Shown here: piece after piece, positions 7,411 through 14,812 of the stretch
Position numbering within the stretch: the first letter of the stretch is position 1
Layout of the letters: each line of letters starts with the position of its first letter
NCBI GenBank assembly: GCA_037201625.1
Contig: JBBCGR010000004.1
Location: forward strand, 1,240,001 to 1,304,000
Direction: 5' to 3'
Length of the DNA: 64,000 nucleotides
DNA from: JAMXLO01 sp037201625
GTDB taxonomy: Bacteria; Pseudomonadota; Alphaproteobacteria; Acetobacterales; Acetobacteraceae
Made by a program: the position numbers and the translations under genes
The notes under the pieces: model-generated
The model's input: only the letters and a program-made list of their open reading frames with translations
What the model was told of the DNA's origin: nothing
Database searches by the model: none

Positions 7411-9602
7411 AGGTCGGCGATCTGGATCGGCAGCGACCGCACGCGCCGCCCGGTCGCGTGATAGACCGCATTGGCGATCGCAGGCGCCACGCCCACCAGT
7501 GCGATCTCGCCCAGTCCCTTGACCCCCAGCGCATTGACGTGCGGGTCCTGCTCGTCGACGAAGATCGCATCGAGGTCGGCGATGTCGAGGTTCACCGGCA
7601 CCAGGTAGTCCGCCATCGACGCATTCACCAGGCGCCCGTCGCGCGGGTCGAGCACGGTCTGCTCCATCAGCGCCATGCCGATGCCGCCCACCATGCCGCC
7701 GGTGCACTGGCTGCGCGCCAGCAGCGGATTGATCACCCGGCCACAGCCATAGGCGCCGACGACCCGGCGCACGCGCACCAGCGCGAGGTCGGGATCGACC
7801 GACACCTCGACGAACACCGCCCCGAACGAATGCATCGAATACTGCTTCTGCGCATCGGCGCTGCGGCTGCCGACCGCCTCCGCCTCCAGCGTGCCGTGCC
7901 GCGCCGCGATCGCGGCATAGGTCTCCGAGCGGTCGCGCAGATGGTCGCGCACCATCAGCCGGCCATCGACCGCCTCGACGTCGGACGCAGCGGCGCCGAA
8001 CAGCGGCGAGCGCGGGTCGCCGATGGCGGCCTGCACCGCCTTCTCCCGCACCGCGCTGCAGGCGGCGAGCACGGCGGAGCCGACCGAGGCCATGGTCATC
8101 GATCCGCCATGCGGCGGCGTCACCGGGAAATCCGACCTGCCGAGCCGGAAGGCGATCTGCTGCATCGGCAGGCCCAGCGCATCGGCGGCAACCTGCGTCA
8201 TCGAGGTATAGGTGCCGGGCCCCATGTCGCTGGACGCCGTCTCCACCTCCACCGGCCCGTTCGCGGTGATGCGGGCACGCGCCCCCGCGGGCGACTGGAT
8301 CGCCGGATACGTCGCGGTCGCCACGCCCCAGCCGATCAGCAGCCGGCCGTCGCGCATCGAGCGCGGCCGCGGATCGCGCCGCTGCCAGCCGAAACGCGCG
8401 CCGGCCTGCTCCATGCACGCGCGCAGCGACCGGCTGGAGAACGGCCGGTTCTCGCCTTCGTCGATCGCCGGCTCGTTGAGCAGGCGCAGCGCCACCGGGT
8501 CCATGCCGAGCGCGACCGCAAGCTCGTCCATGGCACACTCGACGGCGAAGACCCCGCTCGCCTCGCCGGGACCGCGCATATAGGTGGGCGTGCTGGTGTC
8601 GCCGCGCACCAGCCGGTAGCTGGAGCGCACATTCGGGCACGAATACAGATACGACGTCACCGTCGTCAGCGCCTCGGCAAATTCCTCATAGCGCGAGGTC
8701 TCGCCGGTCCCCTCATGCACGATCGCGTTCAGCCTGCCGTCGCTGCCCGCGCCGAGAGCGACGCGCTGCACGGTGCGCGGCCGGTAGCCCGTGACGTGGA
8801 ACATCTGCCGGCGCGTGAGCACGAGCTTCACCGGGCGGCCGACCTGGCGCGCGGCCATCGCCGCCACCGTGACATGCGGCCAGGTGCGCAGCGCAGTGCC
8901 GAACGCGCCGCCGATGAACGGGCAGATCACCTGCACATGGTCCGCCGGCAGGCCGAAGATCGCAGCGATCTCCTTCTGCTCGTTGACCAGGTACTGGCTC
9001 TTGCTCCACAGCCGCAGCCGGTCGCCGTTCCATGCCGCGATCGTGGCGTGCGGCTCCATCGGATTGTGGTTCTCGCGCGCGATCCGGTACACCGCGTCGA
9101 CCTGCACTGGCGCCTGCGCCAGCGCGCCATCGGCGTCGCCACGCTCCTTGTCGGCAGCCGCGCGCCCCCCACCGGGCGGGACCGACGCGACACCCTCCAC
9201 CCGAAGCTCGGGGATTTGCGACTGATAGCTGACGCGCAGCCGCGCCGCGGCGTGCTCCGCCTGGTCCAGCGTCTCGGCGACGATCGCCGCCACCGGCTGG
9301 CCGAAGAAGCGGACCGTATCGTCCTGGAACACGTGCAGCCGCTCGCCGGCCGGATCGATCGGTCCCCTGAACGGCGTGTAGGCGAGTTTGGCGGCATCGA
9401 GGTGGGAGAGGACCGCCAGCACGCCCGGCAGGCCCCGCACGTCCGCCGCATCGATCGCGGTGATGCGGCCGAGACCGACCGTGGCGGAGACGATCACGGC
9501 ATAGGCCTGGCCCGGCTGATCGAACTCGCTGGCGTAGCGCGCCGCGCCGGTCACCTTGGCGGGGCCGTCGACGCGGGTGAGCGGCTGGCCGATGGCGTTC
9601 AT
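7404..9602 (-). CDS. paoC: Molybdenum-binding subunit, PaoC/xanthine dehydrogenase family
   Basis: 732 residues starting MNAIGQPLTRVDGPAKVTGA, the usual opening of xanthine-oxidase-type large subunits. It binds the molybdenum cofactor and oxidises an aldehyde or N-heterocycle. Visible family motifs are FIGGAFGTALRTWPH, GPGEASGVFAVECAMDELA, SDMGPGTYTSM and the active-site Glu segment GVKGLGEIALVGVAPAI near the C-terminus. Its ATG overlaps the paoB stop (ATGA), showing tight operon coupling. Length and order match E. coli PaoABC (YagTSR). No XdhC/PaoD-like cofactor chaperone is present in the window. The substrate cannot be deduced. Confidence 0.88.
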   Translation of the reverse strand: MNAIGQPLTRVDGPAKVTGAARYASEFDQPGQAYAVIVSATVGLGRITAIDAADVRGLPGVLAVLSHLDAAKLAYTPFRGPIDPAGERLHVFQDDTVRFFGQPVAAIVAETLDQAEHAAARLRVSYQSQIPELRVEGVASVPPGGGRAAADKERGDADGALAQAPVQVDAVYRIARENHNPMEPHATIAAWNGDRLRLWSKSQYLVNEQKEIAAIFGLPADHVQVICPFIGGAFGTALRTWPHVTVAAMAARQVGRPVKLVLTRRQMFHVTGYRPRTVQRVALGAGSDGRLNAIVHEGTGETSRYEEFAEALTTVTSYLYSCPNVRSSYRLVRGDTSTPTYMRGPGEASGVFAVECAMDELAVALGMDPVALRLLNEPAIDEGENRPFSSRSLRACMEQAGARFGWQRRDPRPRSMRDGRLLIGWGVATATYPAIQSPAGARARITANGPVEVETASSDMGPGTYTSMTQVAADALGLPMQQIAFRLGRSDFPVTPPHGGSMTMASVGSAVLAACSAVREKAVQAAIGDPRSPLFGAAASDVEAVDGRLMVRDHLRDRSETYAAIAARHGTLEAEAVGSRSADAQKQYSMHSFGAVFVEVSVDPDLALVRVRRVVGAYGCGRVINPLLARSQCTGGMVGGIGMALMEQTVLDPRDGRLVNASMADYLVPVNLDIADLDAIFVDEQDPHVNALGVKGLGEIALVGVAPAIANAVYHATGRRVRSLPIQIADLL

Positions 9603-10576
9603 GCTGCTTCTCCCGCGAGTTCGAGGGCGCGCACCAGCGTCCGTTGCAACAGCTCCACCTTGAAGCCGTTCTCGGACAGCGGCACCGCGCCCGCGACGGC
9701 CAGCGGCGCGACCTGCTGCCACGCGCTGCGGCCGGCCTGCTGTCCCACCAGCGCGGCCTCGCAGGCGCCGAGACGCCAGGGCATGGTCGCGACGCCGCCG
9801 GCCGCCAGCCGTGCCTCGCGGACGATGCCGTCACGGATCTCCAGCGCCGCGGCGACCGCGACCAGGGCGAATTCATAGGAGCTGCGGTCGCGCACCTTCA
9901 GGTACCGCGCCTGCCGCGCATAGGCGCCGTGCGGCACCAGGACCTCGACGATCAGCTCTCCGGGAAGCAGCGTGTGCTCCAGATGCGGCGTGTCGCCGGG
10001 CAGGCGGTACAGCTCAGCCACGGGGAACCGGCGTTCGCCCTGCGGGCCGCGCACGCGCAGGCTGGCGCCGAGTGCCACCAGCGAGACGGCGAGGTCCGAG
10101 GGGTGCGTCGCGACGCAGTGCCCGCTGGTCCCGAGGATCGCCTGGGTGTGGTTGAAGCCGCCGATCGCGGCACAGCCGCTGCCCGGCTGGCGCTTGTTGC
10201 AGGCGGCATCGAGCGTGCGGAAATACGGGCAGCGCACGCGCTGCAGCAGGTTGCCGCCGATCGAGGCCATGTTGCGCAATTGCGGCGAGGCGCCCTCGAC
10301 CAGCGTCTCGGCCAGCAGCGGCTGCGTCCTGGCGACGATCGGGTGGGCGGCGACCTCCGCCATCCGGACCAGCGCGCCGATCGCCAGCCCATCGGGCGTG
10401 TCGCGGATGTCGTGCAGCGGCAGGCGGTTGATGTCGATCAGGCGGGACGGGCGCTCGATCTCCTCGCGCATCAGGTCGACCAGCGTCGTTCCGCCAGCGA
10501 TATAGCGGCCGCAGGCGGCCACGGCGGCGATCGCGTCGGCCTCATTGGCCACCGCGCGATAGGTGAAAGGTGTCAC
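9599..10576 (-). CDS. paoB: FAD-binding subunit with [4Fe-4S] insert (PaoB type)
   Basis: 325 residues from a GTG start. It carries FAD between the iron-sulfur and molybdenum subunits. FAD-site segments are RYIAGGTTLVDLM (~24-36) and ASIGGNLLQR (~104-113). What makes it PaoB-like rather than an ordinary xanthine-dehydrogenase FAD subunit is an insertion with cysteines 116, 126, 135 and 154, positioned to bind the extra 4Fe-4S cluster known from E. coli PaoB. The GTG overlaps the stop of a 28-codon open frame ahead of it, and its own stop overlaps paoC. Confidence 0.87.
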   Translation of the reverse strand: MTPFTYRAVANEADAIAAVAACGRYIAGGTTLVDLMREEIERPSRLIDINRLPLHDIRDTPDGLAIGALVRMAEVAAHPIVARTQPLLAETLVEGASPQLRNMASIGGNLLQRVRCPYFRTLDAACNKRQPGSGCAAIGGFNHTQAILGTSGHCVATHPSDLAVSLVALGASLRVRGPQGERRFPVAELYRLPGDTPHLEHTLLPGELIVEVLVPHGAYARQARYLKVRDRSSYEFALVAVAAALEIRDGIVREARLAAGGVATMPWRLGACEAALVGQQAGRSAWQQVAPLAVAGAVPLSENGFKVELLQRTLVRALELAGEAA

Positions 10577-10659
10577 GACGGCACCTCCGGAAGTTCGATC
10601 GGGTTGCCCGCGGGGGCAGTGGGGAATGCCAGGCGGCGGTCGATGTCCGGCCGGGACAT
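10573..10659 (-). CDS. Possible 28-residue coupling peptide between paoA and paoB
   Basis: In the ~100 bp between paoA and paoB on the minus strand, GGAGG lies at ideal spacing before an ATG (10657-10659) that opens a 28-codon frame starting MSRPDIDRRLAFP. Its TGA overlaps the paoB GTG (GTGA). paoB itself has no better ribosome site, so this small frame may deliver ribosomes to it. The peptide has no recognisable domain and may have no function beyond coupling. It may also be an accident of GC-rich sequence. Confidence 0.35.
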   Translation of the reverse strand: MSRPDIDRRLAFPTAPAGNPIELPEVPS

Positions 10660-10676
10660 GACGCCTCCGGTGGTGC

Positions 10677-11279
10677 TCACGCGCCGTTCGCGGTCGCCTG
10701 GACCGCGCTGACGATCCCGGGATAGGCGCCGCAGCGGCAGATATTGCCGCTCATCCACGCCCTGATCTCATCCGGCGAGCCGGTGTGGCCTTCGGCAATG
10801 CAGGCGACACCGGACATGATCTGGCCGGCGGTACAGTAGCCGCACTGGAACGCCTCATGCTCGATGAACGCGGCTTGTAACGGATGCAACTGGTTGCCGG
10901 TCGCCAGGCCCTCGATGGTGGTGATCGCCGCACCGTCGTGCATGACGGCGAGCGTCAGGCAGGCATTGATGCGCCGGCCGTCGAGCAGGATCGTGCAGGC
11001 GCCGCAGGCACCCTGGTTGCAGCCCTTCTTGGTGCCGTGCAGTCCGAGATGCTCGCGCAGCAGGTCGAGCAGCGAGGTCCTCGGGTCGAGCGCGAAATGC
11101 TGCGCCTGTCCGTTGATGGTCAGGGTCACGTCGGCAACGTCCATGGCGGCCTCCGATGGTGTCTCCACGGCGCCGGCACTGTCGGATGGAGCGGTCAGTC
11201 CCAACGACAAGGCGGCGCCGGCCAGTTGCAGGATCTCCCGGCGGCGCGGCATCGGCGCGTGCGGCGGAGAGTTGCTCAT
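10677..11279 (-). CDS. paoA: [2Fe-2S] subunit with Tat signal (PaoA type)
   Basis: 200 residues from an ATG with GGAGGA eleven bases upstream. The N-terminus has a twin-arginine signal (PRRREILQLAGAALSLGL), so the folded complex is exported to the periplasm, as for PaoABC. The first [2Fe-2S] domain uses Cys87, 92, 95 and 107 (GCNQGACGACTILLDGRRINAC) in the plant-ferredoxin-like fold. The second uses Cys146, 149, 181 and 183 (CGYC...CRC) in the helical domain. First gene of the three-subunit operon, probably transcribed from the ~150 bp before ackA. Confidence 0.9.
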   Translation of the reverse strand: MSNSPPHAPMPRRREILQLAGAALSLGLTAPSDSAGAVETPSEAAMDVADVTLTINGQAQHFALDPRTSLLDLLREHLGLHGTKKGCNQGACGACTILLDGRRINACLTLAVMHDGAAITTIEGLATGNQLHPLQAAFIEHEAFQCGYCTAGQIMSGVACIAEGHTGSPDEIRAWMSGNICRCGAYPGIVSAVQATANGA

Positions 11280-11428
11280 CGATCTCTGATTCCTCCGATG
11301 GCGCGAGGATCGCTGCCGCGGCCCCGCGCTGCATGAAGGAACCGCGCGCGGCTTGTCGGATTTGTCCGCGCCGTGCCGAACGCGCGCTGACGACCTGGTG
11401 AGCGCCCGGCGTGACGACCCGGCGAGCG

Positions 11429-12697
11429 TCAGGCGTTCAGCACGGCATTGGTATGATGGGCGATCATCGCCTCTTCGTCGGTCGGGATCACGAACACCCG
11501 CACGCGCGACCGCTCGGTGGAAATGACCTGCGCGCCGGCCTGGTTGGCGCCGCGGTCGAGTTCGACGCCGATCCACTCCATGCCCTCGAGCACGCGCTCG
11601 CGCACCTGCCAGGCGTGCTCGCCGATGCCGCCGCAGAACACCACCGCGTCGATCCCCTTCAGCACTGCGGCCAGCCCGCCGAGTTCACGGCGGATGCGGA
11701 ACACGAAATACTCGATCGCCTCGCGTGCCTCGGGCCGGTCCGATTCTTCGAGTTCGCGCATGTCGTGCGAGATGCCCGACAATCCCTTGAGCCCGGATTC
11801 GCGGTACAGCAGGTCGGCGATCTGCTCCGCGGTCATGTGCTTTGCCTGCATCAGGTACAGCACCACCCCGGGATCGAGCTGGCCGCAGCGTGTGCCCATC
11901 GGCAGTCCGTCGAGCGCGGTGAAGCCCATCGAGCTGGCCACCGACTGGCCGTCGCGGATCGCGCACATCGAGGCGCCGTTGCCGAGATGCGCGACCACCA
12001 CGCGGCCGGCGGCGTGCAGCGGTGCGATCTGCCGCAGCCTGCCCGACACATACTCGTACGACAGGCCGTGGAACCCGTAGCGCCGCACGCCCTCGTCGTA
12101 GAAGCGGCGGGGCAGGGCGAACACGTCGTTGACGAACGGGTGGGAGCGGTGGAAGGCGGTGTCGAAGCAGGCGACCTGGGGCACATCCGGCCAGGCCTCG
12201 CGGGCGGCCAGGATGCCGGCGATGTTGTGCGGCTCGTGCAGCGGCGCGAGCGGGATGAGCGTGCGCAGCCCGTCCAGCACCTCATCGGTGACCACGACCG
12301 GCGAGACGTAGTGCACGCCGCCATGCACCACGCGGTGGCCGGCGGCGGCGATCTGCACGTGGGGGAACGCGGTGCGGCACCATTCCAGGATCCGCGTGAG
12401 GGCATCGGCGTGGAATGGCGTGGCGGCCGACCACGACACGTCGTGCGCCGTGGCGCCGCCTGCTTCGCCTTGTGGCGTGGCACTCGAGTCGCCTTGCGCC
12501 GTGGCGCCGCCCGGGTCGTCGTGCGCCGTGGCGCCTGGGTCGCCTTGCGCCGTGGCGTCCGCGTGGCCGTGCACGACGATGTGGCGCTTGTCGTGCAGTT
12601 CCTCGACCAGGCCGCTCGCGAGGCAGGTCGCACCGTCGAACAGGGCGAACTTGATCGACGAGGATCCGGCGTTGAGGGTGATGACATGGCCGGTCAT
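11429..12697 (-). CDS. ackA: Acetate kinase
   Basis: 422 residues. Interconverts acetyl phosphate + ADP and acetate + ATP. Signatures are VITLNAGSSSIKFALF (5-20), GHRVVHGGVHYVSP (~103), CFDTAFHRSHPF, RYGFHGLSYEYV, VVAHLGNGASMCAI and CGGIGEHAWQVRE. GGGAG precedes the ATG. Odd feature: residues 48-85 form a degenerate repeat (ATAQGDPG / ATAHDDPGG / ATAQGDSS / ATPQGEAGG) where other acetate kinases have a short linker before the helix leading to HRVVHGG. Core motifs are intact, so the enzyme is probably active. Downstream of fabI on the same strand; no phosphotransacetylase gene is in the window. Confidence 0.93.
   Translation of the reverse strand: MTGHVITLNAGSSSIKFALFDGATCLASGLVEELHDKRHIVVHGHADATAQGDPGATAHDDPGGATAQGDSSATPQGEAGGATAHDVSWSAATPFHADALTRILEWCRTAFPHVQIAAAGHRVVHGGVHYVSPVVVTDEVLDGLRTLIPLAPLHEPHNIAGILAAREAWPDVPQVACFDTAFHRSHPFVNDVFALPRRFYDEGVRRYGFHGLSYEYVSGRLRQIAPLHAAGRVVVAHLGNGASMCAIRDGQSVASSMGFTALDGLPMGTRCGQLDPGVVLYLMQAKHMTAEQIADLLYRESGLKGLSGISHDMRELEESDRPEAREAIEYFVFRIRRELGGLAAVLKGIDAVVFCGGIGEHAWQVRERVLEGMEWIGVELDRGANQAGAQVISTERSRVRVFVIPTDEEAMIAHHTNAVLNA
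12443..12556 (-). repeat. In-frame low-complexity expansion inside ackA
   Basis: About 38 codons of degenerate tandem repeat in units of 8-9 codons, built on a recurring GTGCGCCGTGGCG / TTGCGCCGTGGCG word on the plus strand. It encodes alternating ATAQGD and ATAHDD blocks. It keeps the reading frame and sits in a surface-loop position of the kinase fold, so it reads as a tolerated slippage expansion. Confidence 0.75.
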
Positions 12698-12838
12698 GCC
12701 GGGGTCTCCCTGGCTGCGAACTGGTAGGCTGGTGACCTGACGGGATGGTGCCCTGCAGGACGGTGCCAGGTGTCGGCCGGGAGGGCGCGGTTGTCCATGG
12801 CAGGGGCCGGGGCGCGGGGACGGTGTAGCTGTCCGGCG

Positions 12839-13681
12839 TCAGGCCATGATGTGCATGCCGGCGTCGACATAGATCGTGTCGCCGGTCATGCCCGACGCGG
12901 CCCCGCCCACCAGGAATGCCACCACGCGTCCCACCTCGGCGATGTCCACCAGGCGGTGCGCCGGCGCGCGTGCCACCGCCGCGGCCACCAGTTCGTCGAA
13001 CGCCTCGATACCGCTGGCCGCGCGCGTGCGCAGCGGGCCGGGCGAGACGGCGAACACGCGGATGCCCTTGTCGCCCAGTTCGGCGGCCAGGTAGCGGGTC
13101 GCGGCCTCCAGCGCCGCCTTCACCGGACCCATGATGTTGTAGTGGTTCACCACCTTGTCGGCGCCGTAGTAGCTCATGGTCAGCAGCGTGCCGCCCTGCG
13201 TCATCAGCGGTTCCGCGAGCTTCGCCATGGCGATGAACGAGTGGCAGGACACCCCCATGGCCTGCTGGAATCCGGCGAGCGAGCAGTCGACGACGCGGCC
13301 GTGCAGGTCGTTGCGCGGGGCGAAGGCGATCGAGTGGACGACGAAATCGAGCCGGCCCCATTCGGCGGCGATGCGTGCGAACACCGCCTCCATCTGGCCG
13401 GGCTGCTCGACATCCAGCGGCAGGATCAGGCCGGCACCGAGGTGCTCGGCCAGCGGGCGGACATGGGGTTCGGCCTTCGCGTTCAGGTAGGTGACGGCGA
13501 GGTCCGCGCCGAACGCGCGCAGCGTCGCCGCGCAGCCGAAGGCGATGCTGTCCTGGTTGGCGATGCCGACCACGAGGCCGCGCATGCCGCGCAGCATGTC
13601 GCCCACCCGGCTGTCGGGATCCCAGACCCGGGTGAGGGGGGCCGCCGCTGCGGGGTCCGGCTGGCGCGCGAGGTCCGACAT
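12839..13681 (-). CDS. fabI: Enoyl-[acyl-carrier-protein] reductase (FabI)
   Basis: 280 residues from the ATG at 13679-13681 (AGGGG upstream); a further-upstream ATG at 13738 would add a non-conserved tail. NADH-dependent last step of fatty-acid elongation. It has the FabI-specific Rossmann start GLVVGIANQDSIAFG, the segment VHSIAFAPR, and the active site SYYGADKVVNHYNIMGPVK with the Tyr-x6-Lys pair, then SPGPLRTRAASG. About 20 extra residues precede the fold. It is followed by ackA after 141 bp; ackA-fabI neighbours occur in other alphaproteobacteria, usually with a phosphotransacetylase. Confidence 0.9.
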   Translation of the reverse strand: MSDLARQPDPAAAAPLTRVWDPDSRVGDMLRGMRGLVVGIANQDSIAFGCAATLRAFGADLAVTYLNAKAEPHVRPLAEHLGAGLILPLDVEQPGQMEAVFARIAAEWGRLDFVVHSIAFAPRNDLHGRVVDCSLAGFQQAMGVSCHSFIAMAKLAEPLMTQGGTLLTMSYYGADKVVNHYNIMGPVKAALEAATRYLAAELGDKGIRVFAVSPGPLRTRAASGIEAFDELVAAAVARAPAHRLVDIAEVGRVVAFLVGGAASGMTGDTIYVDAGMHIMA

Positions 13682-13872
13682 GCTGTGCCCCTGAAGAATG
13701 CTGTTGCCGGCCAACCTGCCAGCGCTGCGGCCTGCCACTCCAGCAGGAATTGATGATACTCTCGTGGCCCCGCCGTTAACGGCGGCTTAAGCCCTGTCTG
13801 GCCACGCGGGACGGCTGGCAGAACCGCGCGGAAGCCTGTATCGAAGTGCCGAACCTGTGACGAGCAGTCGCC

Positions 13873-14340
13873 ATGACATTCCTGCCGTATCGTTCGTCCC
13901 CCGGTGAGGCGCCGATCCTCGTCCCGGCGATCGGCCTGACCCTCCGGGTCCGCCTGCCCCCCGAGACCAGTTCGGGCACGCTGACCATCATCGAGACGCT
14001 CAATGCCCCGGGCTTCGGTCCGCCGCTGCACCGCCATCCGGAGACCGAGATCTTCCGCGTGATGACCGGGCGCTATCTGTACGAGATCGACGGCCAGCGA
14101 TCGATCGCCGAGGTCGGCGACGTCGTGTGTGTTCCTGGCGGCGCGGCGCACGGGTTTGTCAACATCACCGACGCGCCGGCCGAACAATTCATCCTGATCA
14201 TGCCGGGGATGGATGCCGTGGCATTCTTTACCGGGCTCGGTGAGGTCATGAAGAATGGCCGGCCGGATACCGATGCGCTGAACAGGTTCGGAAAGCTCTG
14301 GGATGTGGAATTTCTCGGCCCGCCGCTCCGGGCGGAATAA
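13873..14340 (+). CDS. Cupin-domain protein
   Basis: 155 residues with no signal peptide. A single cupin barrel: motif 1 PPLHRHPETEIFRVMTGRY (His-His-Glu metal ligands) and motif 2 GDVVCVPGGAAHGFVN. The C-terminal ~40 residues (FFTGLGEVMKNGRPDTD...) are typical of cytosolic cupins of unknown substrate. It is divergent from fabI and lies 105 bp upstream of, and codirectional with, the Grr peptide cassette, so it could share its transcript, but no cupin is a standard part of that system as far as I know. Confidence 0.8.
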   Translation: MTFLPYRSSPGEAPILVPAIGLTLRVRLPPETSSGTLTIIETLNAPGFGPPLHRHPETEIFRVMTGRYLYEIDGQRSIAEVGDVVCVPGGAAHGFVNITDAPAEQFILIMPGMDAVAFFTGLGEVMKNGRPDTDALNRFGKLWDVEFLGPPLRAE

Positions 14341-14445
14341 CGGTGCGCCAGGCTGGTGCGACGGTGGGCGGGCTGGTCGACAGGCTGGCGAATCGATGGG
14401 CCGGCAAGCAATTTCTGGCAAAGCAACTGACGGAAGGTCCAGGGA

Positions 14446-14796
14446 ATGAGCTCGACACGATTTACGCTTCGGGCGCTGGCTGCCCTCCTGCCGCTGGGCG
14501 CGATGGGCGTGTCGGCGGCGCTGGCGGCGGCACCGGAGCCACCTGCCGCGGCGGAGGCGGACCCTGCCGCCAGGACCGGCGTGGCCGAGCGGCTGCAGGC
14601 GATCCGCGAGGCGGTCTCCGAGGTGACGGCGGAGCAGGCGAACCTGGAGCCGGGCGACCCCAACATCCTGAAGGCGTGGTGGGGCAACGGCGGCTGGCGC
14701 AACGGCGGCTGGCGCAACGGCGGCTGGGGCAACGGCGGCTGGCACAACTGGGGCAATGGCTGGCCCAACTGGCACAATTTCTGGCGCAACTGGTGA
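14446..14796 (+). CDS. grrA: GrrA/OscA1-type cyclophane RiPP precursor
   Basis: 116 residues. Residues 1-29 look like a Sec signal peptide (basic start, hydrophobic LRALAALLPLGAMGVSAAL, AAA before Pro). Residues 30-76 form an acidic, partly helical leader (GVAERLQAIREAVSEVTAEQ). Residues 77-116 are the Gly/Trp/Asn-rich core with nine W-x-N triads: WGN, WRN, WRN, WGN, WHN, WGN, WPN, WHN, WRN. In the characterised Grr ('triceptide') family a radical SAM enzyme joins the aromatic ring of residue 1 to the beta carbon of residue 3 in such triads. The maturase gene starts 16 bp downstream. AAGG/AGGG upstream supports the start. Product activity is unknown. Confidence 0.88.
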   Translation: MSSTRFTLRALAALLPLGAMGVSAALAAAPEPPAAAEADPAARTGVAERLQAIREAVSEVTAEQANLEPGDPNILKAWWGNGGWRNGGWRNGGWGNGGWHNWGNGWPNWHNFWRNW

Positions 14797-14812
14797 CGCC
14801 GGACGATCGCGC

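Noticed and set aside
5647..7461. 604-codon frame on the plus strand opposite the CYTH-CHAD gene
   Set aside because: Shadow frame; the minus strand carries clear CYTH and CHAD signatures.
12443..12556. Possible CRISPR-like array in ackA (regular repeats)
   Set aside because: Units are degenerate, in frame and have no unique spacers; it is a coding low-complexity repeat.
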